From: Sphingomonas hylomeconis | GTDB taxonomy: Bacteria; Pseudomonadota; Alphaproteobacteria; Sphingomonadales; Sphingomonadaceae | NCBI RefSeq assembly: GCF_025370105.1 | Contig: NZ_JANQBK010000006.1 | Coordinates: 1 to 64,000, forward strand | DNA: 64,000 nucleotides | Direction of reading: 5' to 3' | In this document: in pieces, positions 33,282-41,897 of the stretch | Layout of the letters: the number at the start of each line of letters is the position of its first letter | How positions within the stretch are numbered: position 1 is the stretch's first letter | Made by a program: the position numbers and the translations under genes | The notes under the pieces: generated by a model | What the model was told of the DNA's origin: nothing | Databases searched by the model: none | The model's input: the letters and a program-made list of their open reading frames with translations, nothing else

Positions 33282-34616
33282 TCAAGATAGGCGGTACAGG
33301 CCGGCGCCGTGCGGCGGGAGGGATTGAGACAGCGCATGGACCACGGGCGCCAGTGGCCGACGCGCCCAGAGGTCGCGCACCTTGGCCGGTCCGCGCCATC
33401 CAAGTGCGGCGAGATCGACCGTCACCGTGCGGGCCATCCGATCGGTGTTGAACAGGGCGACATAGCGGCCCGCCGACCCCGGCACCTGCGCCGACCAGAT
33501 CCGCGTGCCGTCGGCGACGAAATGCGGCTGGTTGCCGTGGCTGTGTTGATTGACCGCGATCACCTCGGGATTGGTCAGCAGCGCCAGCGTAGCGGGATCG
33601 AGATGGCGCAGGTCGCCGCCCATGATCAGCGGCGATCGCGCAATCGACCACAAGGTCATCAGCGTGCGCTGCTCGTCCGGCGTGAACCTCGTATCGCGCG
33701 CGCCTAACGCCAGGCGCCCAAGCGGCAGCATGTCCGCGTCCGGCCAGCCGCCGGGCATACGATAATCGTTCCAATTCTCCAGCCGGACGAACTGCGCCTC
33801 GAGCATCGCCCAGTCGTCCCAGAAATCGTCGCTGATCCGCCACATCTGCGCGTATTTGCGCACATGGCCGGCGCGCGGCACCGGCGTTTCGCCTGGCGAC
33901 AGGCTGAGGATGATGGGCCGTCCGGTGGCGACGATCGCATGATCCGCCGCCTCGATCTCGGCGGCATGCGCGTCATAGGGACGGCTCATATCGTCCATCT
34001 TGACGAAATCGACGCCCCATGCGGCGTACAGCGCGAAGACACTGTCGTAATAGGCCTGCGCGCCGGGCTTGCCCATGTCGACGCCATACATGTCGGGGTT
34101 CCAGGCGCAGATGCTCGTCGTGTCGGCGATATCGCGCGCGCGAACCCTGGTGCCGAATACCGGCAGGTTGCGCTCGACGGCGAGACGCGGAATGCCGCGC
34201 ATCAGATGGATGCCGAAGCGCAGCCCCATGGCGTGGATCTTGGCGGCGAGCGGCGCGAAGCCCCTGCCCCCGGCGCTCGAGGGAAAACGGTTCGGCGCGG
34301 GCAATAGCCGGCCATAAGCGTCCATCACCGGCGTCGGCTTGGCGGCATAGGCGTAGCTGCTGGCACCGGGCTCATACCATTGGATGTCGACCGTAAAGAT
34401 GTCGAAGCCCGATGGCAGCAGCTTCTCCGCCTGGATCGTGGCGGTTTGCAGTGCCTGCGCCTCGGTGATCGTCGTGGCGAAGCTGTTCCAGCTATTCCAG
34501 CCCATCGGCGGTGTCGGCGCGAGCAGCGGTGCCGGCGCCTTCCGCGTCGCGGCCAGGGCGGGCAGCGCGGTGGCGGCCGCGCCGGCCGCCAGGAACGCAC
34601 GCCGCCCGATCGCCAT
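33282..34616 (-). CDS. GH27 alpha-galactosidase / beta-L-arabinopyranosidase-like enzyme (Tat-exported)
   Basis: A 444-residue clan GH-D enzyme. The N-terminus MAIGRRAFLAAGAAATALPA has the twin-arginine pattern RRxFL. Family motifs: PPMGWNSWNSFATTITEAQA at the domain start; nucleophile Asp in WGVDFVKMDDMSRPYD (usually KYDNC, here KMDDM); acid/base Asp in QMWRISDDFWDDW. The usual DDGW motif is replaced by VDIQWYEPGASSYAY. A C-terminal beta domain completes the length. GH27 includes beta-L-arabinopyranosidases, which would suit this arabinan locus. The start overlaps the previous stop (TAATG); it is the last gene of the operon. Confidence 0.85.
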   Translation of the reverse strand: MAIGRRAFLAAGAAATALPALAATRKAPAPLLAPTPPMGWNSWNSFATTITEAQALQTATIQAEKLLPSGFDIFTVDIQWYEPGASSYAYAAKPTPVMDAYGRLLPAPNRFPSSAGGRGFAPLAAKIHAMGLRFGIHLMRGIPRLAVERNLPVFGTRVRARDIADTTSICAWNPDMYGVDMGKPGAQAYYDSVFALYAAWGVDFVKMDDMSRPYDAHAAEIEAADHAIVATGRPIILSLSPGETPVPRAGHVRKYAQMWRISDDFWDDWAMLEAQFVRLENWNDYRMPGGWPDADMLPLGRLALGARDTRFTPDEQRTLMTLWSIARSPLIMGGDLRHLDPATLALLTNPEVIAVNQHSHGNQPHFVADGTRIWSAQVPGSAGRYVALFNTDRMARTVTVDLAALGWRGPAKVRDLWARRPLAPVVHALSQSLPPHGAGLYRLS

Positions 34617-35647
34617 TAGAGTCGTCCGTTGGCGCGCGGCACGCCGAAGTTCGGGCTGCCGTCCGCGTTGAAGCCGAACGGCTGCATACGCGTGTGACGG
34701 TTGGGATCGAACAGCGGATCGCCCTTGATCGCCGCATAATCGCGGCCGTGATAGACCAGGATGTCGCGGCCCTTCTCATCGACCGTGAAGCTGTTGTGGC
34801 CGGGGCCGAACACCTTGTTCTCCGGCGAGGATTTGAACACCGGTTGCGGCGATTTGGTCCACGCCGCCGGGTCCATCAGGTTCGCATCGGCGCGCGCGCT
34901 GAGCAGCCCCAGGCAATAGCGATCGTCGGTCGCGCTGGCCGAATAGGTGATGAACACCTGGCCGTTGCGCGCCAGGAAGGCGGGCGCCTCGGCGACCTTG
35001 AAACCGCGCACTTCCCAGTCGAGCGTCGGGACGGTCAGCCGTGCGGGTTTGGCGCCGATCGTCAGCGCGGTTTCGAGCGGGGCGAGATAGAGGTTCGAAT
35101 TGCTGTCGATCCCCGCCTCGCGCTGCGCCCAGCATAGGTAGCGCGTGCCGCGATGCGTGAAGACCGTCGAATCGAGATTGAAACTGTCCCAGGGCAGCTG
35201 CAACTGGCCCAGCGCAGACCATTTGCCGGTCATCGGATCCTTGCCGTCGCACACCACGGCATAGCTGCGGATGCGGAACACATCCTCGCCGCCGCCGCTG
35301 GGGCCGGCGGCGAAATAGATCACCCATTTGCCGTCGATCAGGTGCAGCTCGGGCGCCCACAGGAAGCCCGACATCGGGCCAGTCTTCTCGTGCCGCCACA
35401 ATACGCGCTCCTGCGCCGTCGCGAGGCCAGCGAGAGTCTTCGAGCGACGCAGCACGAGCCGGTCATATTCGGGCACGGATCCGGTCATGTAATACCAGCC
35501 GTCGGTGTGGCGGAAGACCTGCGCGTCGGCGCGATTGCGCACCAGCGGATTGACGATTCCGCTGCCGGCAGGACGCCGGGCCAATGCCGGCGCGGCAGTC
35601 GCCACGGCGGAAGCGGCGAGGAACAGGCGGCGCGATACGGTATCCAT
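34616..35647 (-). CDS. GH43 exo-arabinofuranosidase-like enzyme (Tat-exported)
   Basis: A 343-residue GH43 propeller. The signal MDTVSRRLFLAASAVATAAPA carries the twin-arginine motif RRLFL. Catalytic candidates are Asp in NRADAQVFRHTDGWYYMTGS (base), Asp in WDSFNLDSTVFTHRGTRYL (modulator) and Glu in FKVAEAPAFLARNGQVFIT (acid). FGPGHNSFTVDEKGRDILVY holds the conserved metal-site His. The pattern resembles GH43 exo-alpha-1,5-L-arabinofuranosidases (subfamily 26-like). It is 12 bp downstream of the endo-arabinanase gene, so endo and exo enzymes are made together. Confidence 0.88.
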   Translation of the reverse strand: MDTVSRRLFLAASAVATAAPALARRPAGSGIVNPLVRNRADAQVFRHTDGWYYMTGSVPEYDRLVLRRSKTLAGLATAQERVLWRHEKTGPMSGFLWAPELHLIDGKWVIYFAAGPSGGGEDVFRIRSYAVVCDGKDPMTGKWSALGQLQLPWDSFNLDSTVFTHRGTRYLCWAQREAGIDSNSNLYLAPLETALTIGAKPARLTVPTLDWEVRGFKVAEAPAFLARNGQVFITYSASATDDRYCLGLLSARADANLMDPAAWTKSPQPVFKSSPENKVFGPGHNSFTVDEKGRDILVYHGRDYAAIKGDPLFDPNRHTRMQPFGFNADGSPNFGVPRANGRL

Positions 35648-35659
35648 GGTTGTTCTCCG

Positions 35660-36691
35660 CTAGCGGGCGGTCGGCCAGCCGTCCGCGCCCCAGTTCAGGG
35701 TCGCGATACGGAGGGTCGGCGCGCCATTCTTGTCTTTGTCATAGGCGTGATAGACGATCCGATCGGTTCCATCGGTATCGCGGAAATGACCGGCATGGCC
35801 GGGGCCGCGGAAGCGCTGCTTCTCCTGCAGATCGGCGCGCAGCAGGATCGTGCCACCGCCGTCGAGCAGCGAACTGCCATCCTTGCCGCGATAGGGCCCG
35901 GCGACCGTCTTCGAGCGGCCGATCACGGTATAATAAGTGCTGTTCACGCCCTTGCAGCAATAGTCGTAGCTGGCGAGCAGCCAGTAATAGCCGCCCCGTT
36001 CGAAGATGTACGGCGCCTCGACGATCGACGGTGCCCCGGCCGGCACGGGTCGGCGTGCAATCGCCACCGGCTTGGCGCCCGGGTGCAGCAATTTGCCGGT
36101 GCGCGGATCCAGCTCGAAAAGTTTGAGCCCGGTCCAGAAGCTGCCGAGCGATAGCCAGTGGCGGCCCTGTTTGTCGGCAATGAAGGCGGGATCGATCGCG
36201 TTGAAATCATCGCCCGGCTGCGATGCGACGACGAGACCTTCGTCGCGCCAGCCATAGCCCGGCTTCCCCGGATCGAGCGTCGCGCTGCTGGCCATGCCGA
36301 TCCCCGATCGGTTCGATCCGAAGGTCGAGGCGGAGTAATAGAGCCGATAGCGACCGTTCACGTAGGAGATGTCGGGCGCCCAGAGGTTGGTTGCCCCCGG
36401 GATCGTGCCCGCCACCCAGGCCGGCAACGATGCGAACGGCGGCGGTGCGCTTACCCAGTGAAGGAGATCGCGCGAGGTGCGATGCGACACGATCCCCTGC
36501 CCGTCTCGCCCGATCCCGGTCGAGAAGACATGATAGCTATCCCCTTCGCGAATCAGCACCGGATCGTGCACCGGCACGATATCGCCTCCCAGCCGCGCAT
36601 TGAGACTGGTCGGTTCCTGCTGCGCAAGGGCGGGCGCGGTGGCGAGCGCCAGCATTGCTGCCAGCGCTCCCCCGATCACGTGACGACGCAT
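35660..36691 (-). CDS. Secreted endo-alpha-1,5-L-arabinanase, GH43
   Basis: A 343-residue GH43 enzyme with signal peptide (MRRHVIGGALAAMLALATAPALA). Motifs: general-base Asp in VPVHDPVLIREGDSYHVFST; LWAPDISYVNGRYRLYYS; Asp in NAIDPAFIADKQGRHWLSLG; acid Glu in PSIVEAPYIFERGGYYWLLA; and RGPGHAGHFRDTDGTDRIVYH with the metal-site His. This combination, including WAPDIS, is typical of endo-arabinanases (AbnA/Arb43 type). The ATG at 36691 follows the GH51 stop by one base. A longer frame from 36706 would overlap GH51 and spoil the signal peptide. It would cleave linear arabinan for the exo-enzymes. Confidence 0.92.
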   Translation of the reverse strand: MRRHVIGGALAAMLALATAPALAQQEPTSLNARLGGDIVPVHDPVLIREGDSYHVFSTGIGRDGQGIVSHRTSRDLLHWVSAPPPFASLPAWVAGTIPGATNLWAPDISYVNGRYRLYYSASTFGSNRSGIGMASSATLDPGKPGYGWRDEGLVVASQPGDDFNAIDPAFIADKQGRHWLSLGSFWTGLKLFELDPRTGKLLHPGAKPVAIARRPVPAGAPSIVEAPYIFERGGYYWLLASYDYCCKGVNSTYYTVIGRSKTVAGPYRGKDGSSLLDGGGTILLRADLQEKQRFRGPGHAGHFRDTDGTDRIVYHAYDKDKNGAPTLRIATLNWGADGWPTAR

Positions 36692-36692
36692 G

Positions 36693-38252
36693 TCAGCGCA
36701 AGTCAAGCATGACGACCGACTTGGCCGGCAGCGTGACCGTCAACATATTGCCCTGTACCTGCGCGCCATTGAACGCCACCGGGGTCACTGCCTCGGCGAC
36801 GCCGAAATCGTTGCGCGCGTTCATCGCCGGCGCAGTGAGAATGCGGCCTGCGACGCTGCCCGCGGACACGCCCGTAAGCGCCACCGAGAGCGTCACCGGC
36901 TTATCGGGATCGGCATTGGCCAAAGCAACATGCACCAGGCCGTCCTTGCCGCGCACCGCGCTCGCGCTGACCTGTGGCATGGTCCACTGGTCCTTGTTGT
37001 ACCAGGGCGATTTGATCTCGAGCGGCAGCACCGTGCCGTCCATATACGGCTTGTACATCTCGAAGACATGATAGGTCGGCGTCAGCACCATCTTGCTGCC
37101 GTCGGTCAGGATCATCGCCTGCAGCACGTTCACCATCTGCGCGATCGCGGTCAGCTTCACGCGCTCGGCATGCTTGGCGAACACGTTGAGATGGATCGCC
37201 GCAACGAGCGCATCGCGCAGCGTGTTCTGCTGACGCAGGAAACCGGGCTGCGTGCCCGGATCCTGAGCGAACCATGTGCCCCATTCGTCGACCGCGAGCC
37301 AGATACGCTTCTGCGGATCGTATTTATCCATGATCGCGCTGTGCTTGGTGATAAGTTCGTCCATCTTCCACGCGCCGGCCAGCGTCTCGGCCCAGGCGGC
37401 CTCGTCGAACTCGGTCGGCGAGGCGCGCGGCGGCCAATTGCCGGGGATCGTGTAATAATGCAGCGACACGGCATCGATCTGCCCGATCGCCTCGCGCATC
37501 ATCGTCTCGGTCCACTTATAGTCGTCGACATTGGCACCGGCGGCGATCTTCAGGATTCTCGTACCGGCTGGTGCCTTGATGAAGGTGGCGTAACGCTTGG
37601 TCAGGTCGGCGGCATATTCAGGCCGCATGTTGCCGCCACAGCCCCACAATTCGTTGCCGACGCCGAAATACGGTACCTTCCACGGCGCCTTGTGGCCGTT
37701 GCGCGCACGCTCGTCGGCCAGCGTGCCGGCGGGTGAGGTCATGTATTCGACCCACTCGGCCATTTCCTGCGGGCTGCCATTGCCGACATTGCCGGCGATA
37801 TAGGCCTCCGCGCCGATCTGGTCGGTCAGGTCCATGAATTCGTGCGTGCCGACGGTGTTGGGCTCGGTCACGCCGCCCCAGTGCGTGTTGATCTTCACCG
37901 GGCGCTTGGCCTTGGCGCCGATGCCTTCGCGCCAGTGATATTCGTCGGCAAAGCAGCCGCCGGGCCAGCGGATCACCGGTACGCCGAGCCGCTTGAGCGC
38001 GCCGACCACGTCGTTGCGGAAGCCGCGCGTGTTCGGAATCTTCTTGTCGTTACCGACCCACAGGCCCCCATAGATGCCGTTGCCGAGATGCTCGGCGAAC
38101 TGCGTGAAGATGCGCTTGTCATAGACCGGGCCGGGCTTGTCGGCCTGCAGCGTGGCGGTGACGGGCGCTGCGGCTGGCGCCGTCTGGGCGCCGGCGATCG
38201 CGGCGGTGGAGAGCAGCAGCGCGGCAGCGAGGCCGCGTACGGTCCGGGACAT
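36693..38252 (-). CDS. Alpha-L-arabinofuranosidase, GH51
   Basis: A 519-residue GH51 enzyme. It has a signal peptide (SRTVRGLAAALLLSTAAIAGA), so it is periplasmic, whereas many GH51 are cytosolic. Motifs: FTQFAEHLGNGIYGGLWVG; VIRWPGGCFADEYHWREGIG (GG-F---Y-W core); acid/base Glu in YFGVGNELWGCGG; nucleophile Glu in RIWLAVDEWGTWF near residue 330. The C-terminal beta-sandwich has SPWYNKDQWTMPQVSASAVR. AGGAG 7 bp before the ATG at 38252 decides the start. It removes terminal or side-chain arabinofuranose. It lies 10 bp downstream of the sugar dehydrogenase gene. Confidence 0.94.
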   Translation of the reverse strand: MSRTVRGLAAALLLSTAAIAGAQTAPAAAPVTATLQADKPGPVYDKRIFTQFAEHLGNGIYGGLWVGNDKKIPNTRGFRNDVVGALKRLGVPVIRWPGGCFADEYHWREGIGAKAKRPVKINTHWGGVTEPNTVGTHEFMDLTDQIGAEAYIAGNVGNGSPQEMAEWVEYMTSPAGTLADERARNGHKAPWKVPYFGVGNELWGCGGNMRPEYAADLTKRYATFIKAPAGTRILKIAAGANVDDYKWTETMMREAIGQIDAVSLHYYTIPGNWPPRASPTEFDEAAWAETLAGAWKMDELITKHSAIMDKYDPQKRIWLAVDEWGTWFAQDPGTQPGFLRQQNTLRDALVAAIHLNVFAKHAERVKLTAIAQMVNVLQAMILTDGSKMVLTPTYHVFEMYKPYMDGTVLPLEIKSPWYNKDQWTMPQVSASAVRGKDGLVHVALANADPDKPVTLSVALTGVSAGSVAGRILTAPAMNARNDFGVAEAVTPVAFNGAQVQGNMLTVTLPAKSVVMLDLR

Positions 38253-38262
38253 CGTCTTCTCC

Positions 38263-39195
38263 TCAATCATCGAAATTCTCGACAGCCACACGCGTGCCGC
38301 GCAGGAAGGCATCGGCGACGAGCTTCAGCGGGGTGACGTCGACCTCGCTCTCGCCGGCGCGGATCAGCGTGGCGAAGCGCGCATAGAGACCGGGATATTC
38401 CTCGTCGTCATGCTGCTCGACGCCACTCGGCAGCGTCAGCACCGCACCGCCCTTGGCGAGGCTGAGCGTACCGGCATCGGTCTCGACGACGATGTCCCAG
38501 CTTTGTGGGCCGGTCTGGCGCCAATCGAGATCCATCGTCACCGGCGCACCGCGCGAATCCCGGAAGGTGAGATCGGCAGCGATCGGCGCAGCGCGGTTGG
38601 CCGGCGTCGACAGCGTCGCCGCGGTGAGGAAGAACGGATCGGGCAGCATATGCGTGGCGATCGACAACGCGTTGATGCCGGGATCGAACACGCCGAGCCC
38701 GCCCGGCTCCCAGATCCATGCCTGGCCGGGGTGCCAATGACGCACGTCCTCGCGCCATACGATCGACACGCTGTCGACCCGACGATCGGCAAGCCAGGCG
38801 CGCGCCGGCGCGACGCCGGCGGCGAAGCGCGAATGCCAGCCGGCGAAGAGCGTGGCGCCGCTCTTTGTCGCTTGCGCCTCGAGCAGCCCCACTTCGGCCA
38901 GCGTGGCACCAGGCGGTTTTTCGAGAAACACGTGCACGCCGCGCGACAGCGCCAGCGACGCCAGCTCATAGCGCACCTGCGGCGGGGTGCAGAGCGCCAC
39001 GGCATCGATCGCCGGGCCGTCGTCGAGCAGCGACTGCAGCGTCTTGTGCCAGGCGACGCCGGGCATCGCCGGATCGCGCGAGCTCACCACCGCGGTCAGC
39101 ACATAATCAGGGTTGCCGGCGATCGACGGGACATGCTGGTCGACGGCGATCTTGCCCATGCCGACGATGGCGACGCGGATCTTGTTCGTGGTCAT
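38263..39195 (-). CDS. Gfo/Idh/MocA-family L-arabinose (D-galactose) 1-dehydrogenase
   Basis: A 310-residue cytosolic NAD(P)-dependent dehydrogenase. N-terminal Rossmann fold: RVAIVGMGKIAVDQHVPSI, then ALCTPPQVRYELASLALSRG and HVFLEKPPGATLAEV, the EKP motif carrying the catalytic Lys. The C-terminal substrate domain includes WREDVRHWHPGQAWIWEPGG and FDPGINALSIATHML with a conserved Asp/Asn pair. The pattern matches galactose/arabinose 1-dehydrogenases that start the non-phosphorylative pathway by making L-arabinono-lactone. Its start overlaps the AraD1 gene by four bases. Confidence 0.85.
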   Translation of the reverse strand: MTTNKIRVAIVGMGKIAVDQHVPSIAGNPDYVLTAVVSSRDPAMPGVAWHKTLQSLLDDGPAIDAVALCTPPQVRYELASLALSRGVHVFLEKPPGATLAEVGLLEAQATKSGATLFAGWHSRFAAGVAPARAWLADRRVDSVSIVWREDVRHWHPGQAWIWEPGGLGVFDPGINALSIATHMLPDPFFLTAATLSTPANRAAPIAADLTFRDSRGAPVTMDLDWRQTGPQSWDIVVETDAGTLSLAKGGAVLTLPSGVEQHDDEEYPGLYARFATLIRAGESEVDVTPLKLVADAFLRGTRVAVENFDD

Positions 39196-40187
39196 AGTGC
39201 CTTCACCGCGACCGACGCTGCGGCCGCCCTTGCGAGTGGATTGCGGAGCGGCAGCGTGAACGGTGCCGCTTCGATTTCGAAGATGTCGCCTTCCTGCGTG
39301 GTGACGCCATCGGCGAACGACAGTGTCGCGGTGCCAAAGAAATGCACGTGCACGTCACCGGGGCGGCGGAACAGATCGTATTTGAAATGATGCGCCTCGA
39401 GATTGGCAATCGTGTGCGACATGTTGGCCTCGCCCGACAGAAACGGCTTTTCCCACAGCACCGCGCCATCCCGGCGGATGCGGCTGCTGCCGTCGATATG
39501 CTGCGGTGGCGGGCCGACCAGCAGCTCCGGCCCGAGCGCGGCCCGGCGCAGCTTGGAATGCGCCAGCCACAGATAATTATGCCGCTCGGTAACGTGATCG
39601 CTGAATTCGTTGGCCAGGCACAGGCCGAGGCGGAACGGCGTGCCATCCGGGCCGATCAGATAGATGCCAGCCAGTTCGGGCTCCTCGCTGCCGTCCTGCG
39701 CAAAAGCGGGCGAGACGAGCGGCTCGCCCGGACCGACCAGCCCGCTGCCGTCGCCCTTGAAGAACCATTCCGGCTGCTGGCCGATCGCCCCGGCGGCCGG
39801 CTTGCCGCCCTCGACGCCTTCCAGGAACATGCGCATCGAATCGGTCTGCGTGTCGCTGGCCGCGGCATCGCGGTGCATCTTGTCGCGCCCCTCGGCCGAG
39901 CCGAGATGCGTCAGCCCGGTGCCCGACATGATCAAATGCGCGGGATCGGCATGATCGATCGGCGCCAACAGACGCCCCGCCGCCAGTTCCGCGGCGATAT
40001 CAACGCTAGCGCCCACGCCGCATGCCGCGATCGTGGTGGCAAGGTCGGTGCTCGCGGCGATCGCCTTGCTGGCCAGCGTGCGGACGCTGTCGATCCCCGG
40101 TACGAATGCGGCACCGGCCGATGTGGCGGCGATCACCGATCGCGTGCCATCCCCGGCGCGGTGCTGCAACAGGCGCAAGTTCATCAA
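39192..40187 (-). CDS. AraD1/GguC-family protein (FAH fold; putative 2-keto-3-deoxy-L-arabonate dehydratase)
   Basis: A 331-residue FAH-superfamily protein. Distinctive motifs are: HADPAHLIMSGTGLTHLGSA; EWFFKGDGSGLVGPGEPL; EEPELAGIYLIGPDG with the metal-binding Glu pair; GLCLANEFSDHVTERHNYLWLAHSKLR; and DVHVHFFGTATLSFADG near the C-terminus. These mark the GguC/AraD1 group found in arabinose and galactose catabolic clusters. A role as L-2-keto-3-deoxyarabonate dehydratase, feeding 2-oxoglutarate semialdehyde to the next gene product, is proposed for the family but should be treated as inference. It lies between aldehyde dehydrogenase (49-bp gap) and the sugar dehydrogenase. Confidence 0.82.
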   Translation of the reverse strand: MMNLRLLQHRAGDGTRSVIAATSAGAAFVPGIDSVRTLASKAIAASTDLATTIAACGVGASVDIAAELAAGRLLAPIDHADPAHLIMSGTGLTHLGSAEGRDKMHRDAAASDTQTDSMRMFLEGVEGGKPAAGAIGQQPEWFFKGDGSGLVGPGEPLVSPAFAQDGSEEPELAGIYLIGPDGTPFRLGLCLANEFSDHVTERHNYLWLAHSKLRRAALGPELLVGPPPQHIDGSSRIRRDGAVLWEKPFLSGEANMSHTIANLEAHHFKYDLFRRPGDVHVHFFGTATLSFADGVTTQEGDIFEIEAAPFTLPLRNPLARAAAASVAVKAL

Positions 40188-40236
40188 TCTCTCTCCCTGG
40201 ACGAACGCCGTTGTTACGGTCGTTCCCTTGTCGTGA

Positions 40237-41793
40237 TTATTGGACGGCGACGCCGTCGATCAGGCGCGGGGCATCGGTGCCGTCGCGCAACACGGCCGGC
40301 AGCAATGCGGTCGCGAGGTTCTGGTAGGAAACGGGGCGCAGGAAGCGATCGATCGCCAGGCTGCCGACCGATGTGGTGCGCCCGTCCGACGTCGCCGGGA
40401 ACGGCCCGCCATGCACCATCGCATGCGTGACTTCGACGCCGGTCGGCCAGCCATTGGCGAGGATGCGGCCGGCCTTCCGCTCGAGCAGCGGGATCAGACG
40501 CGCGGCCGCATCGGTATCGCCCGCGTCCATCTGGATCGTCGCGGTAAGCTGGCCTTCGGCATCACGCAGCACGGCATGGAGCTCGGTTTCGTCGGCGCAG
40601 CGCACCAGCAAGGAGGCGGCACCGAACACTTCGTGGCCAAGCGCCTTGTCGGCGAGGAACTGCTGCGCGGTCGTTTCGAAGAAGGCGGCCTGCCCCTGCG
40701 CGACGCCCTCACCGACCTTGCCCTGCGCGATCGTCTTGACGTCGGCATGGCCGGCCAGGGCGGCGACGCCCTGTTCGTACGCGGCATGGATGCCGCCGGT
40801 AAGCATGGTGGCCGCTGCGGCATCGGCCATTGCGGTCGCCGCGGAAGCGACGAACGCGTCGAGCCCCTCGCCGTCGATCGCCACTACGAGCCCGGGATTG
40901 GTGCAGAATTGCCCTGCCCCCATCGTCAGCGAACCGACGAATGCGGTGCCGATCGCCGCGCCGCGCGCCTTCAGCGCCTCGGGCATCAGTACGACCGGAT
41001 TGACGCTCGACATCTCGGCATAGACCGGAATCGGCACAGCACGGGCCTGGGCAAGCTTGACCAATGCAAGGCCGCCGGCACGCGAGCCGGTAAAGCCGAC
41101 CGCGGCGATGCGCGGATCCTGCACCAGCGCACTGCCCAGATCGTTGCCGGGGCCGACGAGATGCGAAAACAGGCCCTTGGGCAGGCCGCAAGCCGCGACC
41201 GCGGCGTCGATCGCCCCCGCCACCAATGCGCCCGTTGCCGGATGCGCCGGATGGCCCTTGACCACCACGGTCGCGCCCGCGGCGAGCGCCGAGGCGGTGT
41301 CGCCACCGGCGGTCGAAAAAGCCAGCGGGAAGTTGCTTGCGCCGAACACCGCAACAGGACCAAGCGGGATCATGCGCAGGCGCAGATCCGGGCGCGGCAG
41401 CGGCGCACGATCGGGCTGCGCCGGATCGATCCGTACGCCCATCCAGCCGCCGCGACGCACCACGCCCGCGAACAGCTTGAGCTGGCCCACGGTACGGCCG
41501 CGCTCACCCTCAAGGCGCGCGCGCGGCAGGCCGCTTTCGCGCATCGCGGTGACGATCAGCGCGTCGCCGAGCGCGACGATCTCTTCGCCGATCCGCTCGA
41601 GGAACGTCGCGCGGGCTTCGTTGTCGGTCGCGCGATAGACGTCGAACGCAGCTTCGGCCGCCGCGCAGGCGGCCGCGACGTCGTTCGGGCCATGCGTCGG
41701 GAACGCCGCGCCGACGACGGCGCCGCTATGCGCGTCGATCGAATGGAACCCGGCAGCAGCAGGCGATGAATCAGGCGATTGCGTATCGGTCAT
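40237..41793 (-). CDS. Aldehyde dehydrogenase, 2-oxoglutarate (alpha-ketoglutaric) semialdehyde dehydrogenase type
   Basis: A 518-residue NAD(P)-dependent [24 protein letters not shown] starts the cofactor domain; [18 protein letters not shown] holds the conserved Lys. The Rossmann turn is [11 protein letters not shown], catalytic Glu is in [16 protein letters not shown], and nucleophilic Cys in [14 protein letters not shown] near residue 290. Motifs and length match the KGSADH group that closes non-phosphorylative arabinose and sugar-acid pathways by making 2-oxoglutarate. AAGGA 9 bp upstream of the ATG serves as ribosome site. First gene of a seven-gene operon, divergent from the GntR regulator, with a candidate operator over its promoter. 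Confidence 0.92.
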   Translation of the reverse strand: MTDTQSPDSSPAAAGFHSIDAHSGAVVGAAFPTHGPNDVAAACAAAEAAFDVYRATDNEARATFLERIGEEIVALGDALIVTAMRESGLPRARLEGERGRTVGQLKLFAGVVRRGGWMGVRIDPAQPDRAPLPRPDLRLRMIPLGPVAVFGASNFPLAFSTAGGDTASALAAGATVVVKGHPAHPATGALVAGAIDAAVAACGLPKGLFSHLVGPGNDLGSALVQDPRIAAVGFTGSRAGGLALVKLAQARAVPIPVYAEMSSVNPVVLMPEALKARGAAIGTAFVGSLTMGAGQFCTNPGLVVAIDGEGLDAFVASAATAMADAAAATMLTGGIHAAYEQGVAALAGHADVKTIAQGKVGEGVAQGQAAFFETTAQQFLADKALGHEVFGAASLLVRCADETELHAVLRDAEGQLTATIQMDAGDTDAAARLIPLLERKAGRILANGWPTGVEVTHAMVHGGPFPATSDGRTTSVGSLAIDRFLRPVSYQNLATALLPAVLRDGTDAPRLIDGVAVQ

Positions 41794-41814
41794 AAATACA
41801 TTCCTTATTACTCC

Positions 41815-41843
41815 GACATATCGCTAGCACCGCGATCTGGCAA
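41815..41843 (-). promoter_or_regulatory. Candidate promoter of the arabinan catabolic operon
   Basis: On the minus strand TTGCCA (41843-41838) and TATGTC (41820-41815) are separated by 17 bp and end about 20 bp before the aldehyde dehydrogenase ATG. The -35 lies within one arm of the palindrome at 41839-41863, an arrangement suited to repression. Confidence 0.45.
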
Positions 41844-41863
41844 TCTATGGTTTCACGATTGCC
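41839..41863. promoter_or_regulatory. Candidate GntR-family operator (palindrome)
   Basis: GGCAATC, 11 bases, GATTGCC: a perfect 7-bp inverted repeat in the 104-bp gap between the divergent GntR regulator and the aldehyde dehydrogenase. It overlaps the proposed -35 of the latter. FCD-type GntR repressors bind short palindromes in such gaps; the usual TNGTNNNACNA pattern is not obvious here. Confidence 0.5.
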
Positions 41864-41897
41864 CGGCCGCTGTTACGCCTTTGGGACAGGGGAGCAG

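Noticed and set aside
33160..33843. Minus-strand frame extending across the GH27 3' end into the intergenic region
   Set aside because: Out of frame with GH27, no ribosome site, no domain.
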